Positions 28,426-37,833 of a DNA stretch of 64,000 nucleotides are shown piece after piece. The notes under the pieces were generated by a model. The model was not told the origin of the DNA. It saw only the letters and a program-made list of their open reading frames with translations, and made no database searches. Every line of letters begins with the position of its first letter. The stretch's first letter is position 1. The stretch spans positions 4,344,001-4,408,000 of the forward strand of contig NZ_CP047095.1 of NCBI RefSeq assembly GCF_009806575.1, given 5' to 3'. The position numbers and the translations under genes were made by a program. Source of the DNA: Rossellomorea marisflavi. GTDB taxonomy: Bacteria > Bacillota > Bacilli > Bacillales > Bacillaceae_B.

Positions 28426-29220
28426 TCACACAGCTACAAGCGGCGTAGGAACCTTCGGATCCGTATCCAAAAGATCAAACTGCTCCCCAACAAGAATACC
28501 CTTCGTCTCCAACGTCTGCGAAACGCTCATCCTTGCCAGATCCTTCATATTATTATCCAAGCTCAAATGCGCCAAATAAAAATTCTTCGTCCGATCGCCA
28601 GCCACCTCGGCCATGGCAATCGCCGCATCTTCATTCGACACATGCCCCACATCGCTCAGGATGCGTCGCTTGATGTTCCACGGGTAACGCCCCATTCGGA
28701 GCATCCCCACATCATGATTGCTTTCGAACACATACGTATCGGCATTCGCAATGATACCCTTCATACGGTCGCTCACGTAGCCTGTATCCGTCATGAGGAC
28801 AAGTTTCTTCTCGCCATGATGGAACACATAGAACATCGGCTCCGCTGCATCATGGGACACACCGAATGACTCGATGCTCATGCCGCCGAAATGCTTGGCC
28901 GTTTCCATGTCAAAGGTGAATTTCTGCTCGGTATCGATATTCCCCACGAGACCGTCCATGGCGTTCCACGTCTTCTGATTCGCATAGATGGGAAGCTTGT
29001 ACTTCCGTGCAAGGACGCCGAGGCCCTTGATGTGATCGCTATGCTCATGGGTGACGAGGATGCCGGACAGGTCTTCGATCTTCCGTCCGATCTGGCTGAA
29101 CAATCCTTCCATCTGCTTGCCGCTGAATCCGGCATCGACGAGGAAGGAGTGCTCTTCGTTCTCAACGAATATGGCATTTCCTGTACTGCCGGAAGCAAGT
29201 ACACTAAAATGCATGCTCAT
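28426..29220 (-). CDS. walJ: WalJ metallo-beta-lactamase-fold hydrolase
   Basis: The 264-residue cytoplasmic protein has the metal-binding motif THEHSDH (57-63) and further ligands in DTGYVSD and SNHDVGML. WalJ (YycJ) is thought to be an exonuclease that helps coordinate division and DNA replication or mismatch repair; that role is from the literature. The ATG follows GGAGTGAG, and a longer frame upstream would run into yycI. It lies seven bases after yycI in the wal operon. Confidence 0.92.
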   Translation of the reverse strand: MSMHFSVLASGSTGNAIFVENEEHSFLVDAGFSGKQMEGLFSQIGRKIEDLSGILVTHEHSDHIKGLGVLARKYKLPIYANQKTWNAMDGLVGNIDTEQKFTFDMETAKHFGGMSIESFGVSHDAAEPMFYVFHHGEKKLVLMTDTGYVSDRMKGIIANADTYVFESNHDVGMLRMGRYPWNIKRRILSDVGHVSNEDAAIAMAEVAGDRTKNFYLAHLSLDNNMKDLARMSVSQTLETKGILVGEQFDLLDTDPKVPTPLVAV

Positions 29221-29227
29221 GTTTCTC

Positions 29228-30040
29228 TCACTCCAATGGTTTGTCTTTATCTGTCGTGCTCGTCTCCAAAAATTGTCCTTCGAAGGCGTTCTGATAGTAA
29301 TCCTCTGTCTCATCCCCATTCTTCACGACGAAATGCCATGTAGGGGCCAGCACCTGGGATTCCTCCCAAGGCACAAAGGTGGAGTAGCCGAGAACCGGCC
29401 GTTCCACAGTGCTGCCAGCAGGAATGCGCTGGGTGTTATAGAGGTTGCCGAATGCTGCAAACGGGGTGATGATCGGTTTTTGCTCGTCGCTCAGTTCCTT
29501 GATGCTGTCGAACATCGTCTGGGTGTACGAGACGATTTCATTGCTCTGATTGAGCTGGAACACGATCATCCCGTTCGTATTATTGTAGATCTTCCTATCC
29601 TTGTACGTCTGGAAATAGGTGATCGTTCCTTTTTCTTTATCAATATCCCAGTAGCTGTACTTGTCCCCATCGATCATGTTCACCTTCATGAACTCATTGA
29701 GTTCTTCGGGCTTGAATTTCTCACTGATCGGTAAAGGATCCTTCAATACTGAGTTTATCGTATTCTCGTTCATAATTCGAGCATCCTGATTTTTCAAGTC
29801 CTTCAGATCCTCTGATTTGAACTTCTTCGCCACCGCTTCAATATACGGTTCCCTCACGACTTCACTGGAGAGGTCCTTCGGATACTTGATATTCTCAGAC
29901 TTCAGCTGTTCATCAATCGTCCACTGACCGAGGGTATCGAGGTTGCTTTCAGAGACCTTGCTGATAAACGTGGAGACCAGGAAGACGTTCAAGATGAGAA
30001 ATACGACGATGAAGATCGTTTTCGTCTTACTCCAATCCAT
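29228..30040 (-). CDS. yycI: WalRK regulatory protein YycI
   Basis: The 270-residue protein has one N-terminal transmembrane helix ([20 protein letters not shown]) and an extracellular domain that includes [16 protein letters not shown] and the end [20 protein letters not shown]. With YycH it binds WalK in the membrane and modulates its kinase activity. The start follows GGAGGATG and overlaps the end of yycH by 14 bases. Confidence 0.92.
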   Translation of the reverse strand: MDWSKTKTIFIVVFLILNVFLVSTFISKVSESNLDTLGQWTIDEQLKSENIKYPKDLSSEVVREPYIEAVAKKFKSEDLKDLKNQDARIMNENTINSVLKDPLPISEKFKPEELNEFMKVNMIDGDKYSYWDIDKEKGTITYFQTYKDRKIYNNTNGMIVFQLNQSNEIVSYTQTMFDSIKELSDEQKPIITPFAAFGNLYNTQRIPAGSTVERPVLGYSTFVPWEESQVLAPTWHFVVKNGDETEDYYQNAFEGQFLETSTTDKDKPLE

Positions 30041-31388
30041 TCAAGACATCCTCCTTTTGCTCCGTATCCAGTCTGATCCAATTACCGTCGTACTTATAAT
30101 ACCAGGAAGGCTCAAAGTTCAGCTTCCGGCTATCCTCCGGGTTTCGGGTCATCTTGTATCCGACCACGATATCCTGCACGGAATCGAGATCGATGCTCTT
30201 CGCGTCCTGGAGCATCGTAATGACAGAGGCACCGCTTGGAAGCTGTTCTTTCGACACAGCGCTCGACGAGAAGTCGCTGGATGAGAAGTCCAGTGTGAAA
30301 TAAGGGCGGCTATACTTATTGACCGAGTTGGTCCCCACCGTCTCCGTGATTTCCGCCATTCCCTGATCATTGAATACCGGAAGATTCTGGACGAAGAGTC
30401 GGTAGGTGACTTTGTTCTGATCCGGATTGATCGAGAAGAATTGGAAGTTCTTATCGGTCCAACCGCCGTGCTCATTGACGAAGCTCATGGTCTCCGTAAG
30501 CAGATGATAAGACGGCCACGGCTCGACTCTCTCCTCTGTGGGATACACGAAGGAGAGCGTGTTGTAATCTTTATTCACGGTCATCAGACTGTACACAGAG
30601 ATATACGTGTCGACATTTCCGTTTGACGAGAGATTGATGCTCTTCCCATCGATAAACAGGGCATTCTTATAATCCTCTATGGAATCCAGGTCGGTGAAAT
30701 ACTGATAGCTGATGTATTCATCCTTCGCAAGCGGCAGATAGATCGTCCGGTCGTCCGTCAGCGCATATTCCATATACTCTGTATATTGAAGGGAGAGCTT
30801 TTTCAAATATCGACTGGCGAACGTGTTGACGCTGTTCTGGTCGACACGGGCTGTATAAACGCTGGTCGTCCCCTTTTTCGTTTCCTTTGGCAGGAAGAAA
30901 ACGGCACTGGAATCAAGCCCCTTATCATTCAAATCGATGATGATACGTTCGAAATCGGCTCTCGGAACCGACGAGCTGTCCAGATTCAGGATCTGGCTGT
31001 AGACCGATAGAGGGACATTGTCAGGGAAGATGATTTCGATGCGATTTTCTCCCTTGGACACTTCCTTTAGATCTTGTTCGCTCAATTGCACCTGGGAAAA
31101 ATCATAGACGTTCCACGTCCCGATGTCCTCCATGACCTTATCGATCTCTTTTTGATTCGACGTACCGAGGGTCTTATCGGCCTGGTGGTACAGAAGTTTG
31201 AACGGCTTGATCAACGAAGGCGCAAGCTCATCTTCCGGGCGCTTTTCCCCGACGGTCACTTTCACGGGGTTATCCTGATCCTCGATTGTTTCATAACGTG
31301 GTTGATACGTCCATAGACTGTAGGTCAGGAAGATGCTGATCGCCACCAGGACGGTCAGCAGTATGGATTTGAATTTTTCGTAGTTCAT
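30027..31388 (-). CDS. yycH: WalRK regulatory protein YycH
   Basis: The 453-residue protein has one N-terminal membrane helix (FKSILLTVLVAISIFLTYSLW) followed by a large external part with three domains in known structures. Its tail NFEPSWYYKYDGNWIRLD is typical. It works with YycI on WalK. The ATG follows GAGGATG; an upstream in-frame TTG is less likely. The start overlaps the walK stop by four bases. Confidence 0.9.
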   Translation of the reverse strand: MNYEKFKSILLTVLVAISIFLTYSLWTYQPRYETIEDQDNPVKVTVGEKRPEDELAPSLIKPFKLLYHQADKTLGTSNQKEIDKVMEDIGTWNVYDFSQVQLSEQDLKEVSKGENRIEIIFPDNVPLSVYSQILNLDSSSVPRADFERIIIDLNDKGLDSSAVFFLPKETKKGTTSVYTARVDQNSVNTFASRYLKKLSLQYTEYMEYALTDDRTIYLPLAKDEYISYQYFTDLDSIEDYKNALFIDGKSINLSSNGNVDTYISVYSLMTVNKDYNTLSFVYPTEERVEPWPSYHLLTETMSFVNEHGGWTDKNFQFFSINPDQNKVTYRLFVQNLPVFNDQGMAEITETVGTNSVNKYSRPYFTLDFSSSDFSSSAVSKEQLPSGASVITMLQDAKSIDLDSVQDIVVGYKMTRNPEDSRKLNFEPSWYYKYDGNWIRLDTEQKEDVLNGLE

Positions 31389-33208
31389 GACCAATCATCC
31401 TCTTGAAGAGCGTCATAAGGCAGGGTAAAGGTGATGGTCGTCCCTTTTCCTTCTACACTGTCCGCCCAGATATCGCCGCCATGCGCAGTGATCATTTCCT
31501 TCGCGATGGCAAGACCAAGGCCGGTTCCACCCATTTGACGGGTCCGCGCTTTATCGACGCGGTAGAACCGCTCGAAGATTTTACCGAGATTGTCTTTCGG
31601 AATCCCGAGCCCCTGGTCGGAAATGCTGATTTCAATGAACCCATTCTTCTCCTCGACGATGAACGTGATCGTTCCGCCTTCCGGAGAATACTTGAGCGCA
31701 TTGGAAATGATATTATCCAAAACCTGCGTGATTTTATCCTGATCGATCTCGACGAACATCGCCTGATCGGGAAGGATCCGCACGAAGCGGACATCCTGAT
31801 TCTTCGACATCTCGAAGCGATCGATGATCTTATGGAAGAACCCGATGAAGTCCATCCAGTCCCTGTTGAACCGGTAGTCCTTGCTGTCCATCTTCGACAG
31901 CTGCAGCAGGTCATTGACGAGACGGATCATCCGCTCGGTTTCATTCTGGGTGACATCAAGGAAACGCGGTGCGATATTCTCGTCCTGCCAGGCTCCTTCT
32001 GCAAGGGCCTCCAGGTAGCTTCGCATCGTCGTGAGCGGCGTCCGGAGCTCATGGGACACGTTCGCCACGAATTCACGGCGTTCCAGGTCGATCTTCTCCT
32101 GCTCCGTAATATCATGAAGCACGGTGATCAAGCCGTTCACGAAGCCCGTCTCCTTCTGGATGATGGAGAAATTCGCGCGCAGGATATACGGCTTTTCATT
32201 CGTACTGTAGTCCAGGATGATGGAGTCCTGGGTATTGGAAAGATCCTCGAAGCTATACTCTTCTTCGATCCCAAGAAGGGAAACGATTGGTTGAGACACC
32301 ACCGTTTCACGTGAAACATTCAGCATGTTTGCTGCGGGATCGTTGATGAGGATGACCCGGCCTTTCCGGTCGGTGGCGATGACCCCGTCCGTCATATAGG
32401 AAAGGACGGAGGACAGCTTCCTTCGCTCCCCTTCTGTCGACGCCTGGGAGTCCTGAAGCCGTTTCGTCAGGTTATTGAAGGTGATGGCGAGCTGACCGAT
32501 TTCATCATACCCGTACACCTTGACCTTCCGGGAGAAATTCCCCTTCGACATGGCCAGGGCCTGCTTCCGCATATCGGAAATCGGCCGCGTGATCGTCTGG
32601 GCCAGAAGCACCCCAAGGATCGCCGTGATGACAAGGGCGATGATCGTCCCCCTCGTGAAAATCGCATTGATCTCATTCATCTGATCATAGACCGTCTCGA
32701 TCTGTCCGACGACGAACATTGCCCCGATCACTTCGTTATTGCTCTCGATCGGTTCCGTGAACACCCAAATCCGATCACCTGATTTTTTATCAAAATAAAT
32801 GTCATTATGGTTGATACCGAGGGCAAGGGCCCGCTTGACTTCCTTTTCCCCGGCTGCCTGGCCGATGAGGTTCTGCTCATTCTGTCCAGACGTCCCGATG
32901 ACCCGGCTCTTCGCGTTGATCACCCGGATCTCCGAGATATCGTTCGTCCTGCTGTCCCTCAGAATCCGGTTCAGATCGTCCTCAAGCTTCGGATCGGTAT
33001 CGGTCCGGGTTTTGAGCATTTCTTCTTTCACCGTATACTGAAGGATCTCCACCCTGTTCTGGATGGAGGTCTTGAAGTTATTCACAAACCGTTCCTCAAG
33101 GGAGCGGACAAAGTACACCCCGATGATCTGCATGGCGAGCAGGATCAGGAGTACATAGATCATCACGAACTTAAGATGGATGGAACGGGTCAATCCGACT
33201 TTCTTCAT
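31385..33208 (-). CDS. walK: Essential cell-wall sensor histidine kinase WalK
   Basis: The 607-residue kinase controls cell-wall metabolism through WalR. The order is: transmembrane helix 1 (~14-34), extracellular sensor domain, helix 2 (~183-203), HAMP, PAS (starting near RKLSSVLSYMTDGVIATDRK, ~263-330), then the phospho-acceptor motif NVSHELRTPLTTMRSY. The ATP-binding domain has DNIISNALKYSPEGG, DQGLGIP and GGTGLGLAIAKEM. It follows walR by four bases. A parS-like 16-mer lies inside the coding region, where it encodes part of NVSRETV. Confidence 0.96.
   Translation of the reverse strand: MKKVGLTRSIHLKFVMIYVLLILLAMQIIGVYFVRSLEERFVNNFKTSIQNRVEILQYTVKEEMLKTRTDTDPKLEDDLNRILRDSRTNDISEIRVINAKSRVIGTSGQNEQNLIGQAAGEKEVKRALALGINHNDIYFDKKSGDRIWVFTEPIESNNEVIGAMFVVGQIETVYDQMNEINAIFTRGTIIALVITAILGVLLAQTITRPISDMRKQALAMSKGNFSRKVKVYGYDEIGQLAITFNNLTKRLQDSQASTEGERRKLSSVLSYMTDGVIATDRKGRVILINDPAANMLNVSRETVVSQPIVSLLGIEEEYSFEDLSNTQDSIILDYSTNEKPYILRANFSIIQKETGFVNGLITVLHDITEQEKIDLERREFVANVSHELRTPLTTMRSYLEALAEGAWQDENIAPRFLDVTQNETERMIRLVNDLLQLSKMDSKDYRFNRDWMDFIGFFHKIIDRFEMSKNQDVRFVRILPDQAMFVEIDQDKITQVLDNIISNALKYSPEGGTITFIVEEKNGFIEISISDQGLGIPKDNLGKIFERFYRVDKARTRQMGGTGLGLAIAKEMITAHGGDIWADSVEGKGTTITFTLPYDALQEDDWS
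32303..32318 (-). promoter_or_regulatory. parS site within walK
   Basis: On the minus strand TGTTTCACGTGAAACG matches the parS consensus TGTTTCACGTGAAACA at 15 of 16 bases. It is identical to the site within parB. Confidence 0.8.
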
Positions 33209-33212
33209 CCGA

Positions 33213-33920
33213 TTACTCCTGTTCTGGGTTTCTCAAGTAGTACCCGACACCCCGTCGCGTCACGATCCACGTCGGATGGCTCGGATTATCCTCGATCTTC
33301 TCGCGGAGCCTACGCACCGTCACATCGACCGTACGGACATCCCCGTAGTAGTCATAGCCCCACACCGTCTGCAAGAGATGCTCACGGGTCATGACTTGTC
33401 CGATATGCTTTGCAAGATAATGAAGCAGCTCGAACTCACGATGGGTCAGCTCAATGGTGTCTCCACGCTTCGACACGACATACGCATCGGGATGGATCGT
33501 GAGTGAACCGATCGTGATTTCATTATTCTCATCCTCTTCCACCTGGGCCGCACCCTGCTGGTGACGGCGAAGATTCGCCTTCACACGGGCGATCAGCTCG
33601 CGTGTACTGAACGGTTTGGTTACATAATCATCCGCACCAAGCTCAAGGCCGAGGACTTTGTCGATCTCTGAGTCCTTCGCCGTCAACATGATGATCGGCA
33701 TCTCATATTTTTTCCGGATTTCACGGCACACTTCCATGCCGTCACGGTTTGGAAGCATAATATCAAGAAGCACAAGGTCCGGCTTGATTTCCTCTGCCAT
33801 GCGCACGGCTTCATCCCCGTCATACGCACAGTGAACCTCATATCCTTCTTTTTTTAAATTGAACTGCAGTATATCAGCAATGGGTTTTTCATCGTCAACG
33901 ACTAGAATTTTCTTATCCAT
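33213..33920 (-). CDS. walR: Essential response regulator WalR
   Basis: The 235-residue OmpR-type regulator has the receiver with acidic pocket (VVDDEKP) and phospho-acceptor Asp in [13 protein letters not shown], then LTAKD and the switch Lys in YVTKPFS. The DNA-binding winged helix includes [17 protein letters not shown] and [15 protein letters not shown]. It regulates wall hydrolases and teichoic-acid genes with WalK. The start follows AAGGAGATC. It is the first gene of the walR-walK-yycH-yycI-walJ operon. Confidence 0.97.
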   Translation of the reverse strand: MDKKILVVDDEKPIADILQFNLKKEGYEVHCAYDGDEAVRMAEEIKPDLVLLDIMLPNRDGMEVCREIRKKYEMPIIMLTAKDSEIDKVLGLELGADDYVTKPFSTRELIARVKANLRRHQQGAAQVEEDENNEITIGSLTIHPDAYVVSKRGDTIELTHREFELLHYLAKHIGQVMTREHLLQTVWGYDYYGDVRTVDVTVRRLREKIEDNPSHPTWIVTRRGVGYYLRNPEQE

Positions 33921-34035
33921 ATGAATTGATCTCCTTATTTAAACGAATTTGATTCAGGATACTCTCTTTAAATTTATCACTTTCTTCATATTAAATCACC
34001 TTTTACTCAGAAAACTCCTTCTTCCCAATATAACA

Positions 34036-34072
34036 AAGGGGACTGACATTGCAAAATGGATGTCAGTCCCCT
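34036..34072 (-). terminator. Terminator after the M23 endopeptidase gene
   Basis: AAGGGGACTGACAT and ATGTCAGTCCCCT pair over 13 bases. The T-run on the minus strand is short, so strength is uncertain. Confidence 0.65.
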
Positions 34073-34083
34073 CGTGATGAAAT

Positions 34084-35514
34084 CTATTGATGAAGTACGT
34101 CCAATGGATTCAGCATCTTTCCGTCCTTATACACTTCGATGTGCAGGTGGATTCCGGTCGATTGCCCCGTATCCCCCATCACGCCGATCTTCTGGCCCTG
34201 CTCGACCTTCTGACCGGCCTTTACAGAGATGGAAGCCAAATGTCCGTAAATCGTCTTATAGCCATTCTGATGATCAATGACGATCTTGTTGCCGTAGCCG
34301 CCGTCATTCCATCCTGCCGACTCGACAACACCGTTATCCACGGTCTTGATCGTATGATCGGTCGGACGCGCGATATCGATTCCCTTATGGAATTTACCCC
34401 AGCGCTCACCCTGCTTGGAGGAGATGTATCCCCCGTTCGTCGGCCAGACGAAGTTTCCGTTCCCGCGGCCAGGGATCTCCTTTGTTCCTTTAAGGACGAT
34501 ATAGTCCACAGGCTTCTTCAGCGTTTCCTCATCCTTCACGTCCTTTGATTCAACCGCACCGTTCTCTTCGGTCACCTCATAGGTCACGGATTTCTCGCCT
34601 TCTTTACCGGCCTGCTCGACCTTTGTATCGCCCTTCGTCATGGACGCATCGTCTTTCACTTTCTTCTCATAGTCGATTGCTTCAAGCTTGTTGACTTCCT
34701 TCTTCACCACCATATGAAGAAATGGTTCAGATTCCTTGATCACAAGCTTCTCACCGACCTTCAGCGCCTCGTCAGCCTTCACGCCCTTGTTCAAGTCGAG
34801 GATGTCATCCATGGAGAGGTCATGCTCCTTGGCAATTTCCCCAAGGCTGTCGCCGCGCTCCACTTTGTAATCCTTCTCTTCGACTTTACCAGACTCAAGA
34901 TCCTTCGCAGCCTCTTTCACCGAAACCACTTCATCCGGATCGACCTTCGCTTCCTTCGTCTCCACCTGCTCCTTGAACGAAAGATCCAAGATCCTGGACT
35001 CATTCTCCCCGAGCTCCGGCAGTGACTCGTCGTCCTTACGATTCTCGTAATCTTCCAGTTCTTTTTTCGACACGTGATTGAGTTTGAACGCCTTGAGCAC
35101 GTCCTCGGCGTCCTTCTCATCCTTCACGTAGGCCACCGGCTCACCGTCCACCTCCACGGCATAGGCATTCGCCTCGACAGAAACCGAATTCTGGACGGTA
35201 TTCAACACGTCCTGATCCTGTGATTCAATCGTAAATACATCTTCAGGTATGTATGTTACTTCTTTATTAAAATCAAGATCGATATCCTTATGTTCATCCA
35301 TGGCTTTGGAAAGCTTCTTCTCAAGCACAGCATCCACTTCCGCTTTATCCGTCACGGCCCCGACATACTCAGAATCCATATATACATGATACACCGTCTT
35401 AAAGTCCTCAGCAGCAGAAGCACTCGACGCCGTAGTAAATGCTCCCAGCACAAGGGCAATCGCACCTGCTCTTTTCAGCGAGGGAAACGGTGATGATGGT
35501 AACCCCAATTTCAT
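34084..35514 (-). CDS. Secreted M23 endopeptidase with LysM and G5 domains
   Basis: The 476-residue protein has a signal peptide ending near TTASSASAA. A LysM domain (YKVERGDSLGEIAKEHDLS, ~228-270) and a G5 domain (~275-355) follow, and then an M23 zinc peptidase with HKGID (His376, Asp380), GHL (His425) and HLHIE (His456, His458). It cuts peptide cross-links in peptidoglycan outside the cell. The ATG follows GGAGGAAAATC. A gene of this type lies next to walR in many Bacillaceae, and it is a reasonable WalR target: a near-match to the WalR box (TGTAAA, five bases, TGTATC) lies ~110 bases upstream. Confidence 0.88.
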   Translation of the reverse strand: MKLGLPSSPFPSLKRAGAIALVLGAFTTASSASAAEDFKTVYHVYMDSEYVGAVTDKAEVDAVLEKKLSKAMDEHKDIDLDFNKEVTYIPEDVFTIESQDQDVLNTVQNSVSVEANAYAVEVDGEPVAYVKDEKDAEDVLKAFKLNHVSKKELEDYENRKDDESLPELGENESRILDLSFKEQVETKEAKVDPDEVVSVKEAAKDLESGKVEEKDYKVERGDSLGEIAKEHDLSMDDILDLNKGVKADEALKVGEKLVIKESEPFLHMVVKKEVNKLEAIDYEKKVKDDASMTKGDTKVEQAGKEGEKSVTYEVTEENGAVESKDVKDEETLKKPVDYIVLKGTKEIPGRGNGNFVWPTNGGYISSKQGERWGKFHKGIDIARPTDHTIKTVDNGVVESAGWNDGGYGNKIVIDHQNGYKTIYGHLASISVKAGQKVEQGQKIGVMGDTGQSTGIHLHIEVYKDGKMLNPLDVLHQ

Positions 35515-35784
35515 TGATTTTCCTCCTATTACAAGACATGCATGTCTATCGTAGTAGTCTTTCAATCACTCATACCAACCCAATTTACCATATTTCAACG
35601 AATTCCGGGCTGATGTATCATGATTGTAAAAAAACTGTATCAACGACTAGGACAATCGATTGATAGAAGAGCTGTGAAGCTTGTCATAGAGGGAACTGGG
35701 AATGTAAGGACATTGCAATAAACATGGGGAAACATGGGTAAAACGAGCGGGGAATATTACAGAGGGATGACAAAAAACATAATA

Positions 35785-35824
35785 AAAAAGTACTACGAGA
35801 GGCAACGTCGTCGCAGTACTTTTT
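35785..35824 (-). terminator. Terminator of the tRNA cluster
   Basis: AAAAAGTACT (35785-35794) pairs with AGTACTTTTT (35815-35824), and the minus strand continues with T residues. It lies five bases after tRNA-Phe. Confidence 0.8.
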
Positions 35825-35829
35825 ATAAA

Positions 35830-35902
35830 TGGCTCAGGACAGAATCGAACTGCCGACACATGGATTTTCAGTCCATTGCTCTACCAACTGAGCTACTGAG
35901 CC
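35830..35902 (-). tRNA. tRNA-Phe (GAA)
   Basis: The 73-base cloverleaf starts GGCTCAGTAGCTCAG. Its anticodon loop CTGAAAA gives GAA, and its acceptor stem closes with CTGAGCC plus discriminator A. CCA is not encoded. Confidence 0.95.
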
Positions 35903-35914
35903 ACAATATGAAAA

Positions 35915-35991
35915 TGGCGGTCCGGACGGGACTCGAACCCGCGACCTCCTGCGTGACAGGCAGGCATTCTAACCAACTGAACTACCGGACC
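35915..35991 (-). tRNA. tRNA-Asp (GTC)
   Basis: The 77-base gene starts GGTCCGGTAGTTCAG. The anticodon loop CTGTCAC gives GTC, the T-arm has GGTTCGAGTCC, and the CCA end is encoded. Confidence 0.96.
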
Positions 35992-36180
35992 AACTTTTTT
36001 TCGCAATAGCGAAAATAAATCTACAACACATTCGTGACCCAACTCGACATAGGTGTTAAACATCCTACATCAAACGCCGAAACCTTTTAAATCCGGAAAA
36101 TTTCGACAAATCACGAATAAAAATTTGCGACCCACATGGTGGATCGTCTATTTTTAAATCCCAATGAAGGAATGAAAAAA

Positions 36181-36252
36181 TGACCCGTACGGGATTCGAA
36201 CCCGTGTTACCGCCGTGAAAGGGCGGTGTCTTAACCGCTTGACCAACGGGCC
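36181..36252 (-). tRNA. tRNA-Glu (TTC)
   Basis: The 72-base gene starts GGCCCGTTGGTCAAG. The anticodon loop CTTTCAC gives TTC, and the T-arm has GGTTCGAATCC. CCA is not encoded. A ~190-base spacer separates it from tRNA-Asp. Confidence 0.95.
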
Positions 36253-36262
36253 ACAAAAATAA

Positions 36263-36338
36263 TGGTGAGCCATGAAGGATTCGAACCTTCGACCCTCTGA
36301 TTAAAAGTCAGATGCTCTACCAACTGAGCTAATGGCTC
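36263..36338 (-). tRNA. tRNA-Lys (TTT)
   Basis: The 76-base gene starts GAGCCATTAGCTCAG. The anticodon loop CTTTTAA gives TTT, and CCA is encoded. It is the first of the four tRNA genes, matching the order of the B. subtilis trnY cluster. Confidence 0.96.
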
Positions 36339-36418
36339 TAAAAAAGGATATATATAAACACGATTCGGCCGTTTATATCTTACATCTATCAGGCCTCTTT
36401 CGTGACAACGAAATTAAT

Positions 36419-36446
36419 ATTATCACAGAGCAAAACACTCCTGCAA
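36419..36446 (-). promoter_or_regulatory. Promoter of the tRNA cluster
   Basis: TTGCAG (36441-36446), 16 bases and GATAAT (36419-36424) on the minus strand, ~80 bases before tRNA-Lys. Confidence 0.65.
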
Positions 36447-36551
36447 TAGTTTTTTGTCTTTTTTCGTCGAAAATTATTTCTCGGGGAATAATTTAGAGGT
36501 TTATTTGCTCGGAAATGGTGTAGAACGTGCTTTTGTAGTGGCCGGATTTTG

Positions 36552-37463
36552 TTAGGTGGGGGTGGATTGGAGGAGGCGGTTTGCCAATGCAAGACAATCG
36601 ATGAGAAGGAACTCTCTACACTGTTGATTCGTTATTGTATTACTGAGTAGCAGGAAATAATCTCGTACAGCCGTGAAATGGGCATCCTTGGCTTTAAAAT
36701 CACACTTAATGCATCTCCAGAACTTATATATACGATCCATCGGTAGGAAAGAACATTGGGGACATTTGACTCCAGGATGAATATCATTTTTCTCCAAACC
36801 ATACCTAAGTAAAATAGAAGTTTGATCCGGTATATGGTGCTTAAGTGTTTGCTTTGAGATTTTCTTTATGATCCGATGTGGGAGTGGATGGGTTTCGTAA
36901 TAATTCATTAGTGTCTGAAGGTTTGATACGAGGGTCTGTGGACGGATGATGAGGTTATCGTCTTCGTAGTTTTCAGAGGTTAATACTGTATATGGATTAC
37001 TCATAACAATGAAGCCGTGGATGGGTATCTCAGGGTATCCATTGTTTTTTAACCAGCTTCTATATTGTGATATTTGCTTCTGAAGTTGCAACACAGGGTC
37101 CGGAAAAGCCTTTTGCTCACCATTTTTGGTTTGGACTACTTGATTAAATTTCCCGTCAAACGTTAGGTGACCGGACATATTCTTCACTTCTACTATTGCG
37201 ACAAAACAATGCGAAATGATAAGAAGATCGAGTTGAAAAAAATGCGTACCATTAAATAGCCGAACGTCATGTAAAATATAGTATTGGTCATTAGGTAAGA
37301 ATGAAAGGTAGTATTCTAAGGATTTTTCCCCATTGTAACCCGACATGAACTTCCTAAGATCAGATTGAATGAGGGGGAGCTTTCCACTAGACTCTGTCAC
37401 TCTTTCTGAAAGGGCTTGTAACTTTTGGATGGTTAAAGAGGGTTTTAGTTCTTTGACCTTCAT
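36552..37463 (-). CDS. NERD-domain protein with C-terminal zinc ribbon
   Basis: The 303-residue protein has a NERD nuclease-like domain: the acidic residue in NGEKSLEYYL, then FFQLDLLIIS and VAIVEVKN, which together form the PD-(D/E)XK-type core with Asp and Glu-x-Lys. A zinc ribbon follows (CPQCSFLP and CIKCDFKAKD). NERD proteins are suspected DNA-processing enzymes, but few have been tested. The start follows TAGGAGTGA. It sits alone between the tRNA cluster and purA, a place where B. subtilis has no such gene, and is somewhat AT-richer than its neighbours, so transfer is possible. Confidence 0.85.
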   Translation of the reverse strand: MKVKELKPSLTIQKLQALSERVTESSGKLPLIQSDLRKFMSGYNGEKSLEYYLSFLPNDQYYILHDVRLFNGTHFFQLDLLIISHCFVAIVEVKNMSGHLTFDGKFNQVVQTKNGEQKAFPDPVLQLQKQISQYRSWLKNNGYPEIPIHGFIVMSNPYTVLTSENYEDDNLIIRPQTLVSNLQTLMNYYETHPLPHRIIKKISKQTLKHHIPDQTSILLRYGLEKNDIHPGVKCPQCSFLPMDRIYKFWRCIKCDFKAKDAHFTAVRDYFLLLSNTITNQQCREFLLIDCLALANRLLQSTPT

Positions 37464-37556
37464 TGCATCACTCCTATTTCATTATTGTAAAGATTATTTT
37501 CGACTCATAACGGCAAAATCCTTCCTTATAAATTTTTCTTTTTTTGAGAGGTGAAA

Positions 37557-37701
37557 TTTACTTTCAACTCTGGCAGATTTACTTTCAACAAGAGAAGATT
37601 TACTTTTAACTTTCAAACAAATACTTTCAACTTTAAAATTCAGCTAAAATTTTTAATCAACTCTCTTCATTTACTTTCAACTTTGAACCCTTTCTTTCAA
37701 C
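37557..37701. repeat. Degenerate tandem repeat with 21-bp period
   Basis: TTTACTTTCAAC or a near copy starts at 37557, 37578, 37599 and 37620, exactly 21 bases apart, then again at 37670 and (with one base lost) ~37691. The bases between the cores are not conserved. The gap between the NERD gene and purA contains no credible gene; a plus-strand frame through it reads as heptads containing TFN, but has no usable start. Confidence 0.75.
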
Positions 37702-37781
37702 ATGGCTCCCATGTTATCAACTCCACCCACATCGACCACCTCTGCCCAACTCCACTCGTACCGCCCCCAACCAATCCAATC

Positions 37782-37812
37782 AAAAAAAGACCCAACCCCA
37801 AAGGGCCAGGTC
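37782..37812 (-). terminator. Terminator of purA
   Basis: On the minus strand GACCTGGCCC and GGGTTGGGTC pair over 10 bases with G-U pairs around TTTG, followed by seven T. Confidence 0.8.
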
Positions 37813-37833
37813 CATCCATCAATCAAACCAATC

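Noticed and set aside
31403-32314. Long plus-strand frame opposite walK
   Set aside because: It is an antisense shadow of a GC-rich, well-conserved gene and has no family match.
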